Shown here one piece after another: positions 45,140-61,100 of a stretch of DNA of 64,000 bases (the first letter of the stretch is position 1; each line of letters starts with the position of its first letter). The stretch is from Warburgia ugandensis (taxonomy: Eukaryota; Streptophyta; Magnoliopsida; Canellales; Canellaceae). The notes beneath the pieces were generated by a model. The model saw only the letters and a program-made list of their open reading frames with translations, made no database searches and was not told the DNA's origin. The stretch is taken from positions 4,312,001 through 4,376,000 of the forward strand of contig CP141135.1 in the NCBI GenBank assembly GCA_035236585.1, given 5' to 3'. The translations under genes were made by a program, and so were the position numbers.

Positions 45140-45413
45140 AAAGATGAATAACTCAAACCTATTTTTACCACTAGGTTTTCAATGGGCTTTAAAGAGTACG
45201 AAGGATGGTTTGAATACGAAAGGATATAGATCAATGTATTAAAGTTATGGTTTCAATGGCCTTTAACCGTTCACTATTTATAACAAAAAGTTAAGTTTTT
45301 AAATGCTAAAATTATCTCATTTGCTTGTGTTTGAAATAGCATATATCCAAGATGCTTCCCTGTGTGGCCTTCAACTAGTAACCCTTTTATAGTATTTATT
45401 ATCTCGTCTTATA

Positions 45414-45588
45414 GGAGGGGACCCTTGTCGCAACAAGAAAGTTGTCTTCACGGGACCTTGAGTTCATGAGTTCAAGGCATGAAAATCACTTCTTACAAAA
45501 ATATAAAATAAGACTGCATATTATAAACTCTTGTGGTGCCCTTCTTCAAACCTCTTATAAGTAAGAGCTATGTGCACGAGGATGCCCC
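45414..45588 (+). mobile_element. Au-type SINE, copy 13 (diverged)
   Basis: Plus strand: GGGGACCCTTGTCGCAACAA, ACCTTGAGTTCATGAGTTCA, ACTCTTGTGGTGCCC and GTGCACGAGGATGCCCC are recognisable in family order, with heavy divergence. Confidence 0.75.
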
Positions 45589-46514
45589 AGTACGCTATGA
45601 ATCTAGAGAGATAATATCCAGATATGAAGATATTCCCCAATTTATTATTCCTTTTATTTATACTTTAATATATTTGATGCTTCTAAAACAGTAAGTTGAA
45701 TTCATTTCATGTTTGGCAGCCAAAACTACATGATCGCTACCCTACATGTCTACAAACTTTTCCATTTCTTTTTTAATATACATATATATTAAATTAAAAA
45801 TAAAAATATTAATAACTCTTCCACATTACCATTCTCTTTCTTTTCAATCCGCATACAAGGAGTTGGCGTTGTCCCACGACCTTTTGGTCCTCAAATTTTA
45901 AATAAAAGAAAAAATAAAGAAAAAAAAAATAGAGGTAACCATATATTAAGACAATTATTATAATTTATTTATATTGGATTAATTATTTTTAATGAAAATG
46001 ACCCACTTCTCTATCAAAGACACCACATTAACGAGTGGGTCTTTGCAATGGATTGGGTTTCTTTCTTGTCACACAGGAAAGGTCCTCAAAAGGCAAACTA
46101 TGTTCATTAAATTAGCAATTGCCATAATTAATCATGATTAAAATAACATGCATATCTACCTAGCTTTTCATTAACATTGATTATCCAAGTTCATCCATTA
46201 TGCCCCATTAAACAATTTTAACATGAAACATTATTTTTAGGCAAAATGATGTAGTATGTAGTTTATTTACCACCTCTAATTACAATCGACGCTAAGAATT
46301 CAACGGAGATGATGCATCCTTAGTGACGAGCTACGATCGTGTCTCGTTACCAATCGTCGGATCAATTTTATGCAATGATGATAAGTAAATCGCGTATAAA
46401 CCTAAATTTACGTTGTCAATTAAGCTTTTGAGATTAGATACAAGGGTCCTTTGGGTAACACATTGGCCTTAGTTGGATAAGACATGTTTGGTGGCAGCTG
46501 TTATGGTTGCAAGA
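45589..46514. other. AT-rich intergenic DNA
   Basis: No gene or further element seen; contains AT-rich runs near 45770-45810 and 45900-45970. Confidence 0.5.
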
Positions 46515-46685
46515 AGGGGAATCTTGGCGTAATAGTAGAGTTGTTGTCATATAACTTTGAGATTATTGGTTCAAGGAGTGGAAATAATATTTTGCAAAAT
46601 GCAAAGTAAGGCTGAGTACTATAAACCCTTGTGGTCTACTCTTATTTGAAACTCACATACAAGTGTGATGCATGAAATGGGTGTC
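46515..46685 (+). mobile_element. Au-type SINE, copy 14 (diverged)
   Basis: Plus strand: GGGGAATCTTGGCGTAATAG head, GTTGTTGTCATATAACTTTG, GGTTCAAGGAGTGGAAA, TTTTGCAAAATGCAAAGTAA, CCCTTGTGGTCTAC. The 3' quarter is weakly conserved. Confidence 0.8.
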
Positions 46686-47507
46686 ACAAATTTTAGCCAA
46701 GGCATCTAATCATTCGGTTAACTTAAATGCAAAAACAAATCTACAATTAGATGTTGCATTTTTTACCCCTATATATGTGCCCGCGAATGCGAATCCTGAT
46801 CGTCGATCTTTGTGTGCTTCTCATTGGATGATATACTATAGTCTACTGAATGTCTTAAAGAATCCAATGATCTCCAGCCGTCCCAGTGATCGATCTACTA
46901 TTAATGGTAGATAATATGATTTAGGCAAATGATCAACGTTTCATGCTGAGCACGAGGACATTGCGCGTATCCGAAATGTAGAATGGATATCTCGACCGCA
47001 AGATTACGCTTGAAAAGTTGATTTTAGCTATTTCTAGTGAAAAATTAGACGAGGCTTGAGGGATCAAGGGCTAGGATCATCCGATCAAGTGAAATCAATA
47101 TCAGGTTAAATTAGTTGCGTCAACTACTTGAATATAGCACCTGGGCAGGCACTGAAAAGGATTGCAGGTAAGGGGCTTAATTGTGTTGGTCTTTTTCAGA
47201 ATTTCTTTCTAAATTGATAGAGAAATAAGTGGGAGTTTCGGCACGTGCTGAAGCATTATTACACGTGACTTGAAACAGTTCACATGATATCCAGGCTGCT
47301 GGGAACGGATCTCTGGGTTGGCAGTCGCTTTTCCATCGTCCCTCCAAATAATTAACTCATCCCCATCGCTAAGAGCAGAAAGGTACGGAAAACTTCTCAA
47401 ATGACAATTTTGCCTATGCCATGTCTTAAAATGACTTTTACATCCCAGACTCTTGAACTGTCCACTTACCAAAGGAAACCAAGTAATGCTATCCATTTGA
47501 GTTTGTC

Positions 47508-47712
47508 AATGACAATTGTGGTCCGCGCTTTTCCCGGTAAAAGCTGTCGTCATATAGTCTTGAGGTCACAGGTTCAAGGCAAGGAATAAGCCTCTTACAA
47601 AATACAAGATAAAGCTGCCTACTATAAGTCATCGTGGTTTGCCCCTTCCCTAAACCCTGCATAGGAGGGAGCTTTGTGCACCAAGGCTGCCCCTTTTTTT
47701 TAATGACAATTG
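47508..47712 (+). mobile_element. Au-type SINE, copy 15, with target-site duplication
   Basis: Body at about 47519-47701 with GGTAAAAGCTGTCGTCATAT, GAGGTCACAGGTTCAAGGC, CCCCTTCCCTAAACCCTGC, GTGCACCAAGGCTGCCCC and an 8-T tail. It is flanked by AATGACAATTG at 47508-47518 and 47702-47712. The first ~20 bases are atypical (TGGTCCGCGCTTTTCCC), resembling an internal SINE block instead of the normal GGGGAGCC start. Confidence 0.9.
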
Positions 47713-47922
47713 CATCGATCGAGATAATGCTAGAGTTTACTAATATGTGCATAAACGTTAAAATATACAATTTGCCACTAGGCTCTAACAAACCAACAAG
47801 AAATATTGGCTCTATTTCAATCAACCTCAATGATCAAGCTCTTATTACTAGCTTAGTTTTTGTAGCATTAATTTAATAATAATGGCTGATTCCTCTTTTA
47901 CTAATTTCTTCTTATTAGACAA

Positions 47923-48033
47923 CAGCAATCTCTTACAAAATGTAAGGTAAGGCTCTGTATTATTGACCCTTGTGGTTTGCCCATTTCCAAACCTCGCATA
48001 CGTTAGAGTTTGGTACTCTAGAGCTGCCCCTTT
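47923..48033 (+). mobile_element. Au-type SINE, copy 16 (5'-truncated)
   Basis: Begins near ACAGCAATCTCTTACAAAAT and continues through AAGGTAAGGCTCTGTATTAT, CCCTTGTGGTTTGCCC to AGAGCTGCCCCTTTA. The tRNA-like head is absent. Confidence 0.8.
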
Positions 48034-49099
48034 AAATAATTCTATAAGTAGAGTATTTTTCATAAGTTATAAGAATTAATTCAAGACAAAGGTTCAAGCA
48101 TTTGCTCATATAATCTCATTAAGAAAGGTACCATTTTTATTGTTACTGTGTTGGCTGTTAAAATTAGGTCTGCTTGCCTAGGATTTGATCTTGGCACTAA
48201 TCCATAATGATCAAAGTCGAATCGCGAGCCTATTAATGAAGCAAATTCAATGAAGCAACAACTGGTACCATAGAGAAGCAGCTATAAACTAGAGAGTTTT
48301 GACCAATTTGAAAGATCATTCGATGTAGTTAAAATAACTGAATTTTGAGTTGTTCGATCAAGTAACGAAAACTAAATAGAATTAATAACTGTCACAGAGT
48401 AATCGTTTCCTTCTTTTTTCTTTTGATTGTTTGAATATTCAAGAGCTAAGACTATTACAATACTCCTTTTTGCCATGCATAAATTGAACTGATAATTGGG
48501 ATAAGCACAAAAATTAAAACTTCTATAAATACAGATACACCAAATACATCGAAACTCATTGTCTATGGATAAAGAAAGACCGTTTCAGCATAAAAAACAA
48601 TAAAAACTAGAGCAAACATGTAATAGCGGATTCAGAATTGTAACCAAGCATACCAATCATTCCTTCAAAAATCTATTTCCATTGGATGAATCTAATCACC
48701 AATAACAAAGATCTAGGAAGAACAAAATAAAAATCTAACCAATCGAAGGGCCAGGATTGCATTATGTATGAGCTTCTTCTAAAGCATGGCCTATCAAAGA
48801 AGTGGCAAAATAGATGAATGGCTTTGAATCACTTAGAAACTCCGAAATGCGAGAAAGAGTAACACAGGAAGCCACAACTTACAAAGATTTATTGCCTTTA
48901 TTAGAGTGACGAGGATATTGTTGTCATAATAAAGAGTTCCGAGGACAAAATGGTCTTGTAAAAGGTCTCTAAATTTTCAACTAGCTTTAATCTGAGAAAA
49001 AGGCTGTTGCGACAGGAAAGACGCGTAATCCAGAGCGCATATCCAGCAAGCAAAACGAACGATTTAGATTAGATCTTGTCAGGGTAGACTTTCATCCGG
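48034..49099. promoter_or_regulatory. Actin upstream region
   Basis: No gene is visible. The DNA immediately left of 49100 should contain the actin promoter; no TATA box position was fixed with confidence. Confidence 0.4.
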
Positions 49100-49120
49100 G
49101 ATTCCTTTTAAATGAAATGA

Positions 49121-49123
<3 letters not shown>

Positions 49124-49159
<36 letters not shown>
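49124..49159. repeat. (GA)18 microsatellite at the actin promoter/leader
   Basis: An unbroken GA run of 36 bases lies about 90 bp before the leader-intron donor. GA/CT tracts are common in plant core promoters and leaders and are targets of BBR/BPC proteins; a role here is inference. Confidence 0.95.
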
Positions 49160-49164
<5 letters not shown>

Positions 49165-49246
49165 AGGTCGTTAAAAGAAGAGCGTAGAGAGCAAAAACCA
49201 GATCCTCCTCAACAGCTTCTCCAAATCTAGGGTTTCTTCAAACAAG

Positions 49247-50419
49247 GTAAGGTTTTCTCCCCTGAAATTTGCATTCTTCCTTCCAGATTCTTGCGGATCG
49301 ATCGATGAAAGATGCTATCGATATGTTTCTGCAATCGATCTGTGTTTTTCTTGGTTTTCCTTTTCGGATTTAGAATGTCGATGATTGCGATGTTATTTAG
49401 ATTGATCTGTGGAATGTTGTTCTGGATTGGAGTGTTATCGTCGATATGTTTGTTTTTTGTTTCATTTTCTTGTTTTAGATTTGAGGGAGGAACTAGATGC
49501 GGTCTGTGTTGATTTGGGTGGATCTTGGTCTGCATTTGCTGTTTTATTGATTATTTTGGAGAAAATTTTTCATTATTTATTTATTTTTTTGTATGTTTGA
49601 GATTGAAGAACGTCAGACAGGATCTTGAAATGGTTGCTTTGTTGTTTCGTGTGAGAGTTGGTTTTCTTGATTTGTGGTTGGCATGATGATCGCAAAATTT
49701 GAATTAGATTCGAGGATGGTGATCATAGTGGGCCCAAAATTTGGATTACATTTGAGGATGGTGACCATACCGGGGTTTATTTTCGAGATCAGGGAATGAT
49801 GGTTTGGGATATAGGATAGAAAAGAAGGATCGGTGGTTGTCTTGAATCTGATTGATGTTGATTGCAATGCCGATTTTCTTGAAAACACCTTTTTCATTGC
49901 ATTAGTGATTTAATTTTGCTTTTCTTTGTAAAATTTGTCAAGCATCAAATAGTTACTAGATTTATTTCACCGTGTTTTATTCTTCTAACATTTTTCAATG
50001 ATATTCATGGAATTATTTATTAGTTTTGTTGCTCGGCCTTTTTGCTTATTATTGAGTTTTGTTAAAGCACATTATGCCTGGCTAAGGATTTTGACCTGGC
50101 AGATGGTCTGAGATCCGGTGATTTACAATTAATAAGATGATATAAATATGACATGAAAGCTACTAATTGCCTTCTTTTGATAGGATTAGATGTTTATAAA
50201 CGATGTTTTCCCCATTTTGAGGCTCTATGTGATCGTTGCATTTTGACATGTTGAGCTCAGACGATGCTTTTTATCTGCTGTACTCTGAAACTTTCAGAGT
50301 CATTTTCTTATTTAGTTCTAGTTGGTTTATATCCACAGGACCAGAATGTATCTTTTTTTCACTTTTCCTCCTTTCATGTGCTTGTTGCTGTATTCTTAAA
50401 TTTATACCTCTTCTTGCAG
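49247..50419 (+). other. Actin 5'-UTR leader intron
   Basis: Donor AACAAG|GTAAGG at 49246/49247 and acceptor CTTCTTGCAG|GTTATAG at 50419/50420, 10 bases before the start codon. The intron is T-rich with no conserved coding. A long leader intron at this place is typical of plant actin genes and often raises expression. Confidence 0.85.
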
Positions 50420-50429
50420 GTTATAGAAA

Positions 50430-52652
<2,223 letters not shown>

Positions 52653-55139
52653 TCATGCGAGCTTTAGAAGTACTATTTTGGAGATGTTGCTGCATGCTTT
52701 CTTTTTTGTCTTTTCTTCAATCGTGTTGGACAAATGACCTTGAAGTACCGAAAACTTGTTAGCCCATTTTTTCATTGTTATTTCTCTTGGACAGTCGGAA
52801 CTGTGTAATTTGAGTGGCTCCATATTAGCACTGCTTTTGGTTTGGGTTACATTCGATTTACTGTCTTTTAGAGCTGTAATTGGAAGTTAATAAGATTATG
52901 CTTTCCATTTCTGAAAATGCTCCAACTGAATTCTTCACTGGAATTCACAAATCTCTGCCAATTTCCAGAAAAATGATGGATTCGTCATGGGAATAGCATC
53001 AGTTTTGAGAATTCAGCTGGTTTTGTACCATGACCAGCGTCCATGAAAAACCATCAGTTGGATTTTATGCATGGAAAATAGCAGCACAGTGAGATTTGGA
53101 TGTCATTTTAGTTGTAGACAAAGTTGGCCGAGTGAGATTGTCTCAGATCCCTGAAGTTTCATGAGGATTTATTTTTCATTTCTGAAAATGGTATTGATAG
53201 AAATGCTCATTTCAAATATCAAGAACACCTATTTGGTACTCGTTGACATTTCAAAAAACATCAAATCACACCTATATGGCTGGTCCTGCTATTTGAAATG
53301 GGCGTCCCTGTTATTTCCCTTATGAAAATGCTACAACTATATTCTTCATGGCCAATTTCCAGTACATGCACAAGATACCATTGCCGACGAGCATGGCGTA
53401 AGTGCTTGAGAAAACAGCAGGTTGTGGGCTTTGAGCATTGTCTTCTCCACGGATTTTCATGAATAAGACCTGCTAGCTTGTAATTTCGACTTTGGAAAAG
53501 CTTCAGTTAGAGACTAGCCTTTCAGCAATTATGGTGTGATGGAGAGGAGCAGCTCGATGGTTTTCCATCTTTATGAATATTGGACACGCCCGTGCACAGC
53601 CTCCAAATCTGGTCACCCAGGTGAGAAACTCCTTATTGCGCCACTGTACTATAAGGCTTTGGTAACTCTGCTAAGATCTTCGTATGCTTTGTTGACAGTT
53701 AAACTAATACCAGTTCAAATAACCTGTAATTAAGAAATTACTGTAACTTTAAAAAGAAAGAAAATGTGAAAAAAGAGAGCAGTTTGTGTAGGAGTGATGC
53801 TGGCTACAGAACCTCGGCGGTCTTGTTTCACTGCTTTTCAGTAACGCAAGATGAGGTTTCACGTGCGTGGGAATAAAAGCAAGATACACTGGGTGTCTCC
53901 GAGTAGGTGTTTTCGTTGTAGTAAATATTGCTTTTCATTCTCATCCCATCAGTCATTGACAATGAATTCTCTGATGCGTAGAACTCACGTCCGAAGTCGC
54001 AACATTTTGCAATTTATAGTAGCATTACTATAACAGGAATCCCAGCAAACCAATCCAAGAAACCAGTGTCATGAGGCGACAATATTTTGCCACTACAATG
54101 AAAGAACAAAAGAAATCCAGCACCCGTCCCAGAAGCGACTGCGGTTCAAGAATGACTGATCTACTTGAATTTCCACCTTTATAAGCAGACGCACAGGACC
54201 TAAGAATATTCCAATCAACAATAGACCACCCATCCAGGGACCTAAATGATAATTATGCCAAGAATTGGCTTCCCTTGCGATCCAACTTCCGTCAGGCTAT
54301 GCTAAGCTCTGGGCGAGAAGACTCATGCATGTGCGCCCATCTTTCATTTCCTAACCATCTTTTCATAAGGCATAGACAAGTTTATCTGAATAAATTATGG
54401 GAATATAAAGAGAGACCAAGAAACCTTGATAGGAATTTGTGAAGTTGCAATTAGTCTCTAACAGTAAACCAAGACGCTTAACGGTAAGTTTTCAATTTAA
54501 TAAGGTGATGATACTGGTAGAGATACGGCTTCCTATTCGTTGTTCTCTTAAATTTGTTCACTCTAACTAGGATACAAAAAGAACAATAATGTTCAGAAGC
54601 TGAAGCACATTCTCCTTGTAAAATATATATCCTTTGTTTCCATTATAGGACTGAAGAACCTCGATACGGATGTAAATTTTCTAAACGTTCATTCTTTAAC
54701 TGCCTGGTAACTGAATGAAATCAACGCCTGAGACAAATCCGCTGCCCAACCAATTGGGTGCTATCAGGTGGAAGATAATCCGCCGGCTTTTATGCGTGCA
54801 TCCTTGAACTGCTTTACTGGTTCAAGGCAAAGAAAAGGTGTAAACTATTTAAGAGACAATAAAGATTAATATAGTGGACAGCTAAAATGAGGGGCAGAAT
54901 ATCAAGCCCCCTTTGATTTATGATGTTTATGTACACATCAGCCCAACGTACAGAAGCTTTATCATTCAAATGGACATTAGTTTCAAAATCCAATCACGCC
55001 CCTGGTCTCTTTGCAATAGCTGTACTGTTCTTCCTCCAGCATAATCATACAACTCATGCTGGTTGAGAAGATTAGGAACTGGGGTAGGAAGAAAACATAA
55101 AAAGGGCATCATACAGGGTGGTCAGAGGCTGGGGAGCAC
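52653..55139. other. Intergenic DNA between actin and callose synthase
   Basis: The actin 3' UTR occupies the first ~250 bp (AATAAGATT near 52890 may act as a poly-A signal). A small inverted-repeat element is at 53203-53308. GAAAATGCT(C/A)CAACT...CCAATTTCCAG occurs twice (about 52913 and 53325). No gene supported. Confidence 0.45.
53203..53308. mobile_element. Small inverted-repeat element (MITE candidate)
   Basis: ATGCTCATTTCAAATATCAAG at the left matches the reverse complement of the right end (GACGCCCATTTCAAATAGCA) over about 20 bases with mismatches. The ~105-bp unit could fold into a hairpin. No target duplication identified. Confidence 0.4.
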
Positions 55140-58100
55140 TTATAATCCAGTATTGGGATTATCTCCTGCGAGGATGAGAGAGATCTCCAATCCTCTACTG
55201 AACGCTTGATTGAATAGAAGCCGTGTCTGGAAGGTTGATACGAAGGGGAACCAAGAAAACATGGCGATGGGGACAAAGATTATCATCCCCATTCCAGCAT
55301 CATATAGCCTGGCAATCGCACGGATTGATTTCCAGAGTCCCGTTTTCTTCACTAGAGGCTTCCAAGCGAGGGCAATCTAGTGCACATAAATTATTTGTTA
55401 GTGAAAGGAAATGGAGATATAAATGTCAAAATCTCAGTGATGCATGAGCAACATAGTTTGTGAGATCATAGAGAGCACAGAAACATTAGCAGAACCAAAA
55501 TTTCGGGGCCAGTGGTCTATTCATTTTCTAGCACAAATTGAGAAATGATTCAAGTTTTATTCATTTAATAAAATAATGATTGGATCTATTCACAAAAATA
55601 ACGAAATTGTACTATCCTATACCTAGAACATAATTAAAACTATGAATGATTTAGTAAATGTTCAGTGGTGTATGTGTGTATTTTTGTTTATTTATTGCAA
55701 GCCAGCCCAGTTTTGACTTGTACCTTGTTAAATAATTCACTGGGAATTGTAACAGCCATTAACAATATCAGAACAAAACTTTATGGGGATCATCTGATAA
55801 ACTAGAAACTTGATTACCCAGTTGCTTGCAAAGATGAATAAAATGATATTCTATATGACTCCAGGTTCTGTGTCTTCTGCAGACCGAAGTGAAAGCTTGC
55901 TTTGTTTCTAATATGCTCATTTCTGTACAGTAGCTAAGACCAAAATTTGGACGAAAATGCATAAGTAAACAAGCAACTTTAGTGAAAGAAAAGGCAGAAA
56001 GCTCACAGAAAGCAATCCCCATCCAGTGGGGACAAAAGCTAGGATGGACGCAAATATGTCAGGCACGTTGAGATCTGTTGCTACAATTGCAATTGCAACA
56101 CCAACAATTGCTAGCATGAAAGTGACGCCTTGTATAAAGCGTAACACCAATTGGAAATTGACTGATGCCTTCTGGCTGAAGGTGAATACCTGAATATCCA
56201 GAAGCATTAAAGAAAAATAAAAGGCAAAAGGGAACAATATTACAATCACAGTTTACTGTTTCTGTTGCATTTTAGATTCAAACCTTGAAAATAACTATCA
56301 GAACAGCAAGCACAATCCAGGATAAACCATATACCTGCATTGCACACAAATATATTAACTCAGCTCGAAAAGTTCATATACATGACATGTCTAATTATGG
56401 AAGCACTCGTTGTTATCAAAGCCAGCTAAAACATGGAACCTTTTAACTTCCTACTACGAAGATGATATGAATGTTTACATTATGAAGATCTATTACAAAT
56501 ATAGAATCCCTTATATTTTTTTATGTCTAATGCACTCGAAATGATCTAAGTCAATATTCATGGCATGTTGCACAAGTAGTAAATAAATATTAGGAGATGA
56601 ATAATTCGTGGCATGTTGCACGAGGTAAGACAGCCATGACTATTTGCACAGAAGTGGAAATGAAGGACATGCTCGGTGCTGCTTGCACTGTAGATATATC
56701 TGCAATGTGACATTACTTACATATTCTATATCCATTAAGTATGTGAGTATAATTGACGGATATTGATTTAGGATGAACTGCAAACATATTTGTTGGAAAT
56801 GGGTGAAATGCCAAGATCTATGTCCAGGTTGCAGTGTTATCAAGACTTGCATATTGGTTTGATCACAATTTGCTGAATGCAAAATATTTTTTTGAATGGT
56901 GCTGGAAGCAAAATATTAATGATTAAGCTAACAATAAACCAACACTAGCAAACAAATGAATGCCCCCAAAAATATAAATACTTCAGCAAAGCTCAATTAA
57001 TAGATGATGATAGATAAACATGAATACTGAAATAGAAAGAGAACAGAAGGATGCTCCTCGAAGAAAGATGTAGCTGACCAAGAAAATAACCATTGAGTAA
57101 TAATTTGCTTCTATGTGGATCAAGATTCAAAATCTAAGCAGGGATAAAATAAGATACATGAATAATTATAAGAAGAAAGAGTATTTACAGTCAATGACGT
57201 GTCTGTTCCAGTTGCATGTAGCTTGTACACAATGCCAAATTGGAAAATGAAAAATCTTAAACTCAAGAGAGTCTCCAATATTCTTCCCCTTAATGTACGG
57301 ATGTGTGCCTGGACATGAAATGAAGCATCATAAAAGCATAATTAGTTGATAAAATATCTTCCAAACCAAATCTATCTAGTTCATTTATAAAAGCTAAAAT
57401 GTTAGAATTTTGTTCTGTTATAAAAGTATCAAGAGTACTGTCCGTAAGAAAGCATATTCACCTAAAACTAAAAACAAACAGAGAAGAGAATGTAGTAATT
57501 AATTAACATAAATACCAAACAAACTCAACATGCAACATGATCAGGTAGTTCATCAACAGCTAAGAAGGTACAGGTTCCACATCAAAACTGATTCTATTTT
57601 CCAGATTGAAGCATGCATGAATTACTGAGCTTAAGACATCCTAAGTTTGCAATATGGAGATTTGGAAAGAAAAAAGAAGAAGTTAAATGTCACAAAAGCA
57701 GCAAAAGTAACAACAGAATAGCAGATTGCATTACATTTAGAAGCAGAAGCATAAGAGCATGCATTACTTAAGTGTACTGTTCATGAAGTAACTAACAGAA
57801 AATGTCCAGTCCAGGCATCCAAAGATAGAGAATTGGGATATATACCATTTCCTCATCCCACCATTCTTCCCAGCTTTCCTCTCCCTTGACTCCAATTCCA
57901 CCTCTGTAAAGAAGCCAATTTGTCCAGTCCCTGAAGTCCTCAACAGTCCTGAAGAGGACAGCTTGATGGTAAATCAGCATTACATAGTTAAAACTTTGTT
58001 AAACAATAATGTAAGAGAAACCAAAGAGACTCACTTCTGCCACTCAAATCCAGATGGATTAAAAACATAGGGAGCATACAGCCAAGACAGCGCCATGAAC

Positions 58101-61100
58101 CAACTGCTAACACTAAGAAGGATGTATCCTAACGCACCACCTTCGTTATATCCATATGCAAGGAACACCACCAACAAAAGTACAACTTCCAACCTACAGA
58201 TTTTATGGCAAAAGAAATTAAAAATAGATCTTCTCTTGATTAACTGTAATTAAGAGACAGGTGACAGATTACAAACCCTTTTACAAAATGGCTACGGGAG
58301 TAAAGCCTGTAATTCTCTGAAAACTTTATATGACGGACCACAAACCCTCTACCAGTTGCTTGATACTGTGTACAGGATCCGGGAAACAAAAATCAGATTT
58401 ATCAATTAGTATGAGATGGAAAGGATAGGAAGATGATAGCCAGGAAAACTACAAGAACTTACCCTAGCACCGCCATGAAGGATTGTCCGGCCAAAGTAGT
58501 GAGTCCTTGTCCCAAGAGAAAAAGTGAAAAACACAGTACAAAGCTGCAGCTGCATTGTGATAAAGCTGACAACAGCCTGCATCAGGAATTGGTGAATGAG
58601 TTAATAATTGTAATTATGGACTTGGCAGAAATGACAAAGACATTAATGCAAAATTTAACCTACAAGAATTCCATATTGGAAGAGATGATAATCCTGAATA
58701 AGCACTCCACATGTAAAGGGAGATTAAAAAAATAACAGTTTCAGAAACCATGTGGAGACTGCCATGTAATCTATGCATGTTGTGACACAAACAACAATAT
58801 GTGTGGAACACTCACTGAGTCGCACAAGTGACTTCTGCAAGATCCATTTTTTTTTTTTTTGTAAAATTCTTTTTAGAGTATAATATTAGAACACATTATG
58901 CAAAGGCATAGTCTGATTTCCAATTCTATCCACCTCCCTGAGACAGGGCATATATCTGCTCATAATACATACATATACAGACAGACATATAGGGGATTCT
59001 CAAATGGACACACCTTATAAGGTGTGTCATTAGAAGTGCTCCACTAGTGCATGAACGGTCTCATAAACACAATGATTGGATAATTCTAATATGAAAAACT
59101 GTGTTTTTGGGAGTTGGATTTAAAATATTTTTTTTATACAAAACTACATGCAGTTCACATGATCAAATGTCCAATGCATCCAGGCACTTTTGAACTTTTA
59201 GACATCCAAAGCTGAAGTAATCAGATGAACGGGCTAGATTAAGCAAAGATGGGCCCCTTCATGCAAAAGTAGGGTGCTTCAATGCGTGTCCATTTGGAAC
59301 TGCTCATACACATGTATATATGTAAGCATGTATTTCTACGCATGTAATATGAATAACACATGCATAGATAGGTATGAACGTACATACAACATGCAATAAG
59401 AACGACACATACATAGGTACCACAAGAAGTAGGACCCCACCTTTGGATGATCCAACTTCTTCATTGGATTACTCTGGCTTTTGATGCCTAGAAGCTCAAA
59501 AAGCACATGGATTGGATGATTCTAGAATCCAAAAAATTATAAATTTCTCATGTCATTGGTTAGCAGACCCCAAATCGGGATAAGCTTTGATGATGATTGG
59601 TTACAAACTTAGTTAAAACAACAACCTAAATTCAACTCGCACAAACAAAATTTTTAGGATGCTAGTATTCCAATCATTGTAATTTTTCCAATCAGATAAG
59701 CAGGATGAGTCATCCAAAAAGTGGGATCCTATCATGGAAAAGTGATTTGCGGTCGAAGGAGGCACCTAATACAGTGTAATATGTACACACATCTAGTAAA
59801 CCAAAACGGAAGCCAACTAGGTTATTTCTCATTCCTTTGCGTCAAAACCTCAGGCCAGGGAACTATTCCCTTGACTTGTAGTATGAATATGGCTCCCAAA
59901 GAAACTGAAAAAGAAGCTGTTTAATGATTACCAATTGCAAATGTAAAAATGAGGAGCCTTGGCACAACGGTAAAAGCTGTTGTCATGTGACCTTGAGGTC
60001 ACAGGTTCAAGGCGTGAAAACAGCTTCTTGCAAAATGCAAGGTAAGACTGTGTACTTTAGGCCCTTGTGATCCGCCCCTTCCCCGGACCCTACACAGGCA
60101 GGAGCTTCGTGCACCGGGGCTGCCCTTTTTAATTGCAAATGTAAAAAATAAAACAGGGAACAATGGAAGAGTATTGCAAATGTGGGACTTGAGAGGTTCA
60201 ATGTAGTATGTTGGTCAAAAGTTTCCAGTGACTAAGGATACAAAAGGGTATATGTGCATCTAATACCACCAAGTGATTCTTTGTGCTAAAATCAATCATA
60301 TTGATGATGATGGTCTATCACTAGCAGAACCATGGTTGCTTGTCACTTAAATAGAAACAAAGATTGTAGATAAGGAAATGGCAATGCACTACCAAGGACA
60401 AAACTTAGTTGAGCAAATATTGTTTTCTTATTAAACTGGAGAATAAAAAAAGAAGAAGACAAAGTACCTCATATTCTTAACATAAACTTCCTCAAACATT
60501 GTAGCAGAAATTGACAGAACATAGAACAATATCTTAGGCAAATAACTGTCAATCAAATGAAGACAGCAATGGAAGTAAAGGTCTTTAAAATATGTACTTC
60601 CAGACATTGTAGAACAATCCTATGCAGAACATCAGCAGAAAACAACTAAAGAATATAAACGAATCATAACAAGATGTGAACAGTAACAGAACTCTTCCTT
60701 GCCCAAAGAGTTTTAGGTAAAATTTAGAAAGATCTGACAGAGCATATATGGACACACTATACCTTTAAAAATCCCATTTCCAAGATGAAACCCAAAATCA
60801 TTGGAATGGCAGTGAAGACACCAATTTGGAACAGAAATTGTGTATTAATGGCAGCACTAAGGGCAGTATTCCGCAATATATCAGCTTTATCCTGGACAGA
60901 TTCACCAACTCCAGACAATGCCTGAAGTCAGAAGAAATATGTTCAGTTTCTACATGTACGCAGAAATAAGCTGACCAAAAAGATAAAACTCAGCTCACCA
61001 CCTGCAGTTACTATCAAGAATATTCCAAAATCCAAGGAAATGGGAAAGAGACATGACAAATACAATGAACAATTAATAACTAGAATGCCTGCTGTCAAAT

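Noticed and set aside
58433..58735. 100-residue plus-strand ORF
   Set aside because: It runs antisense to a callose synthase exon and its intron and has no domain.
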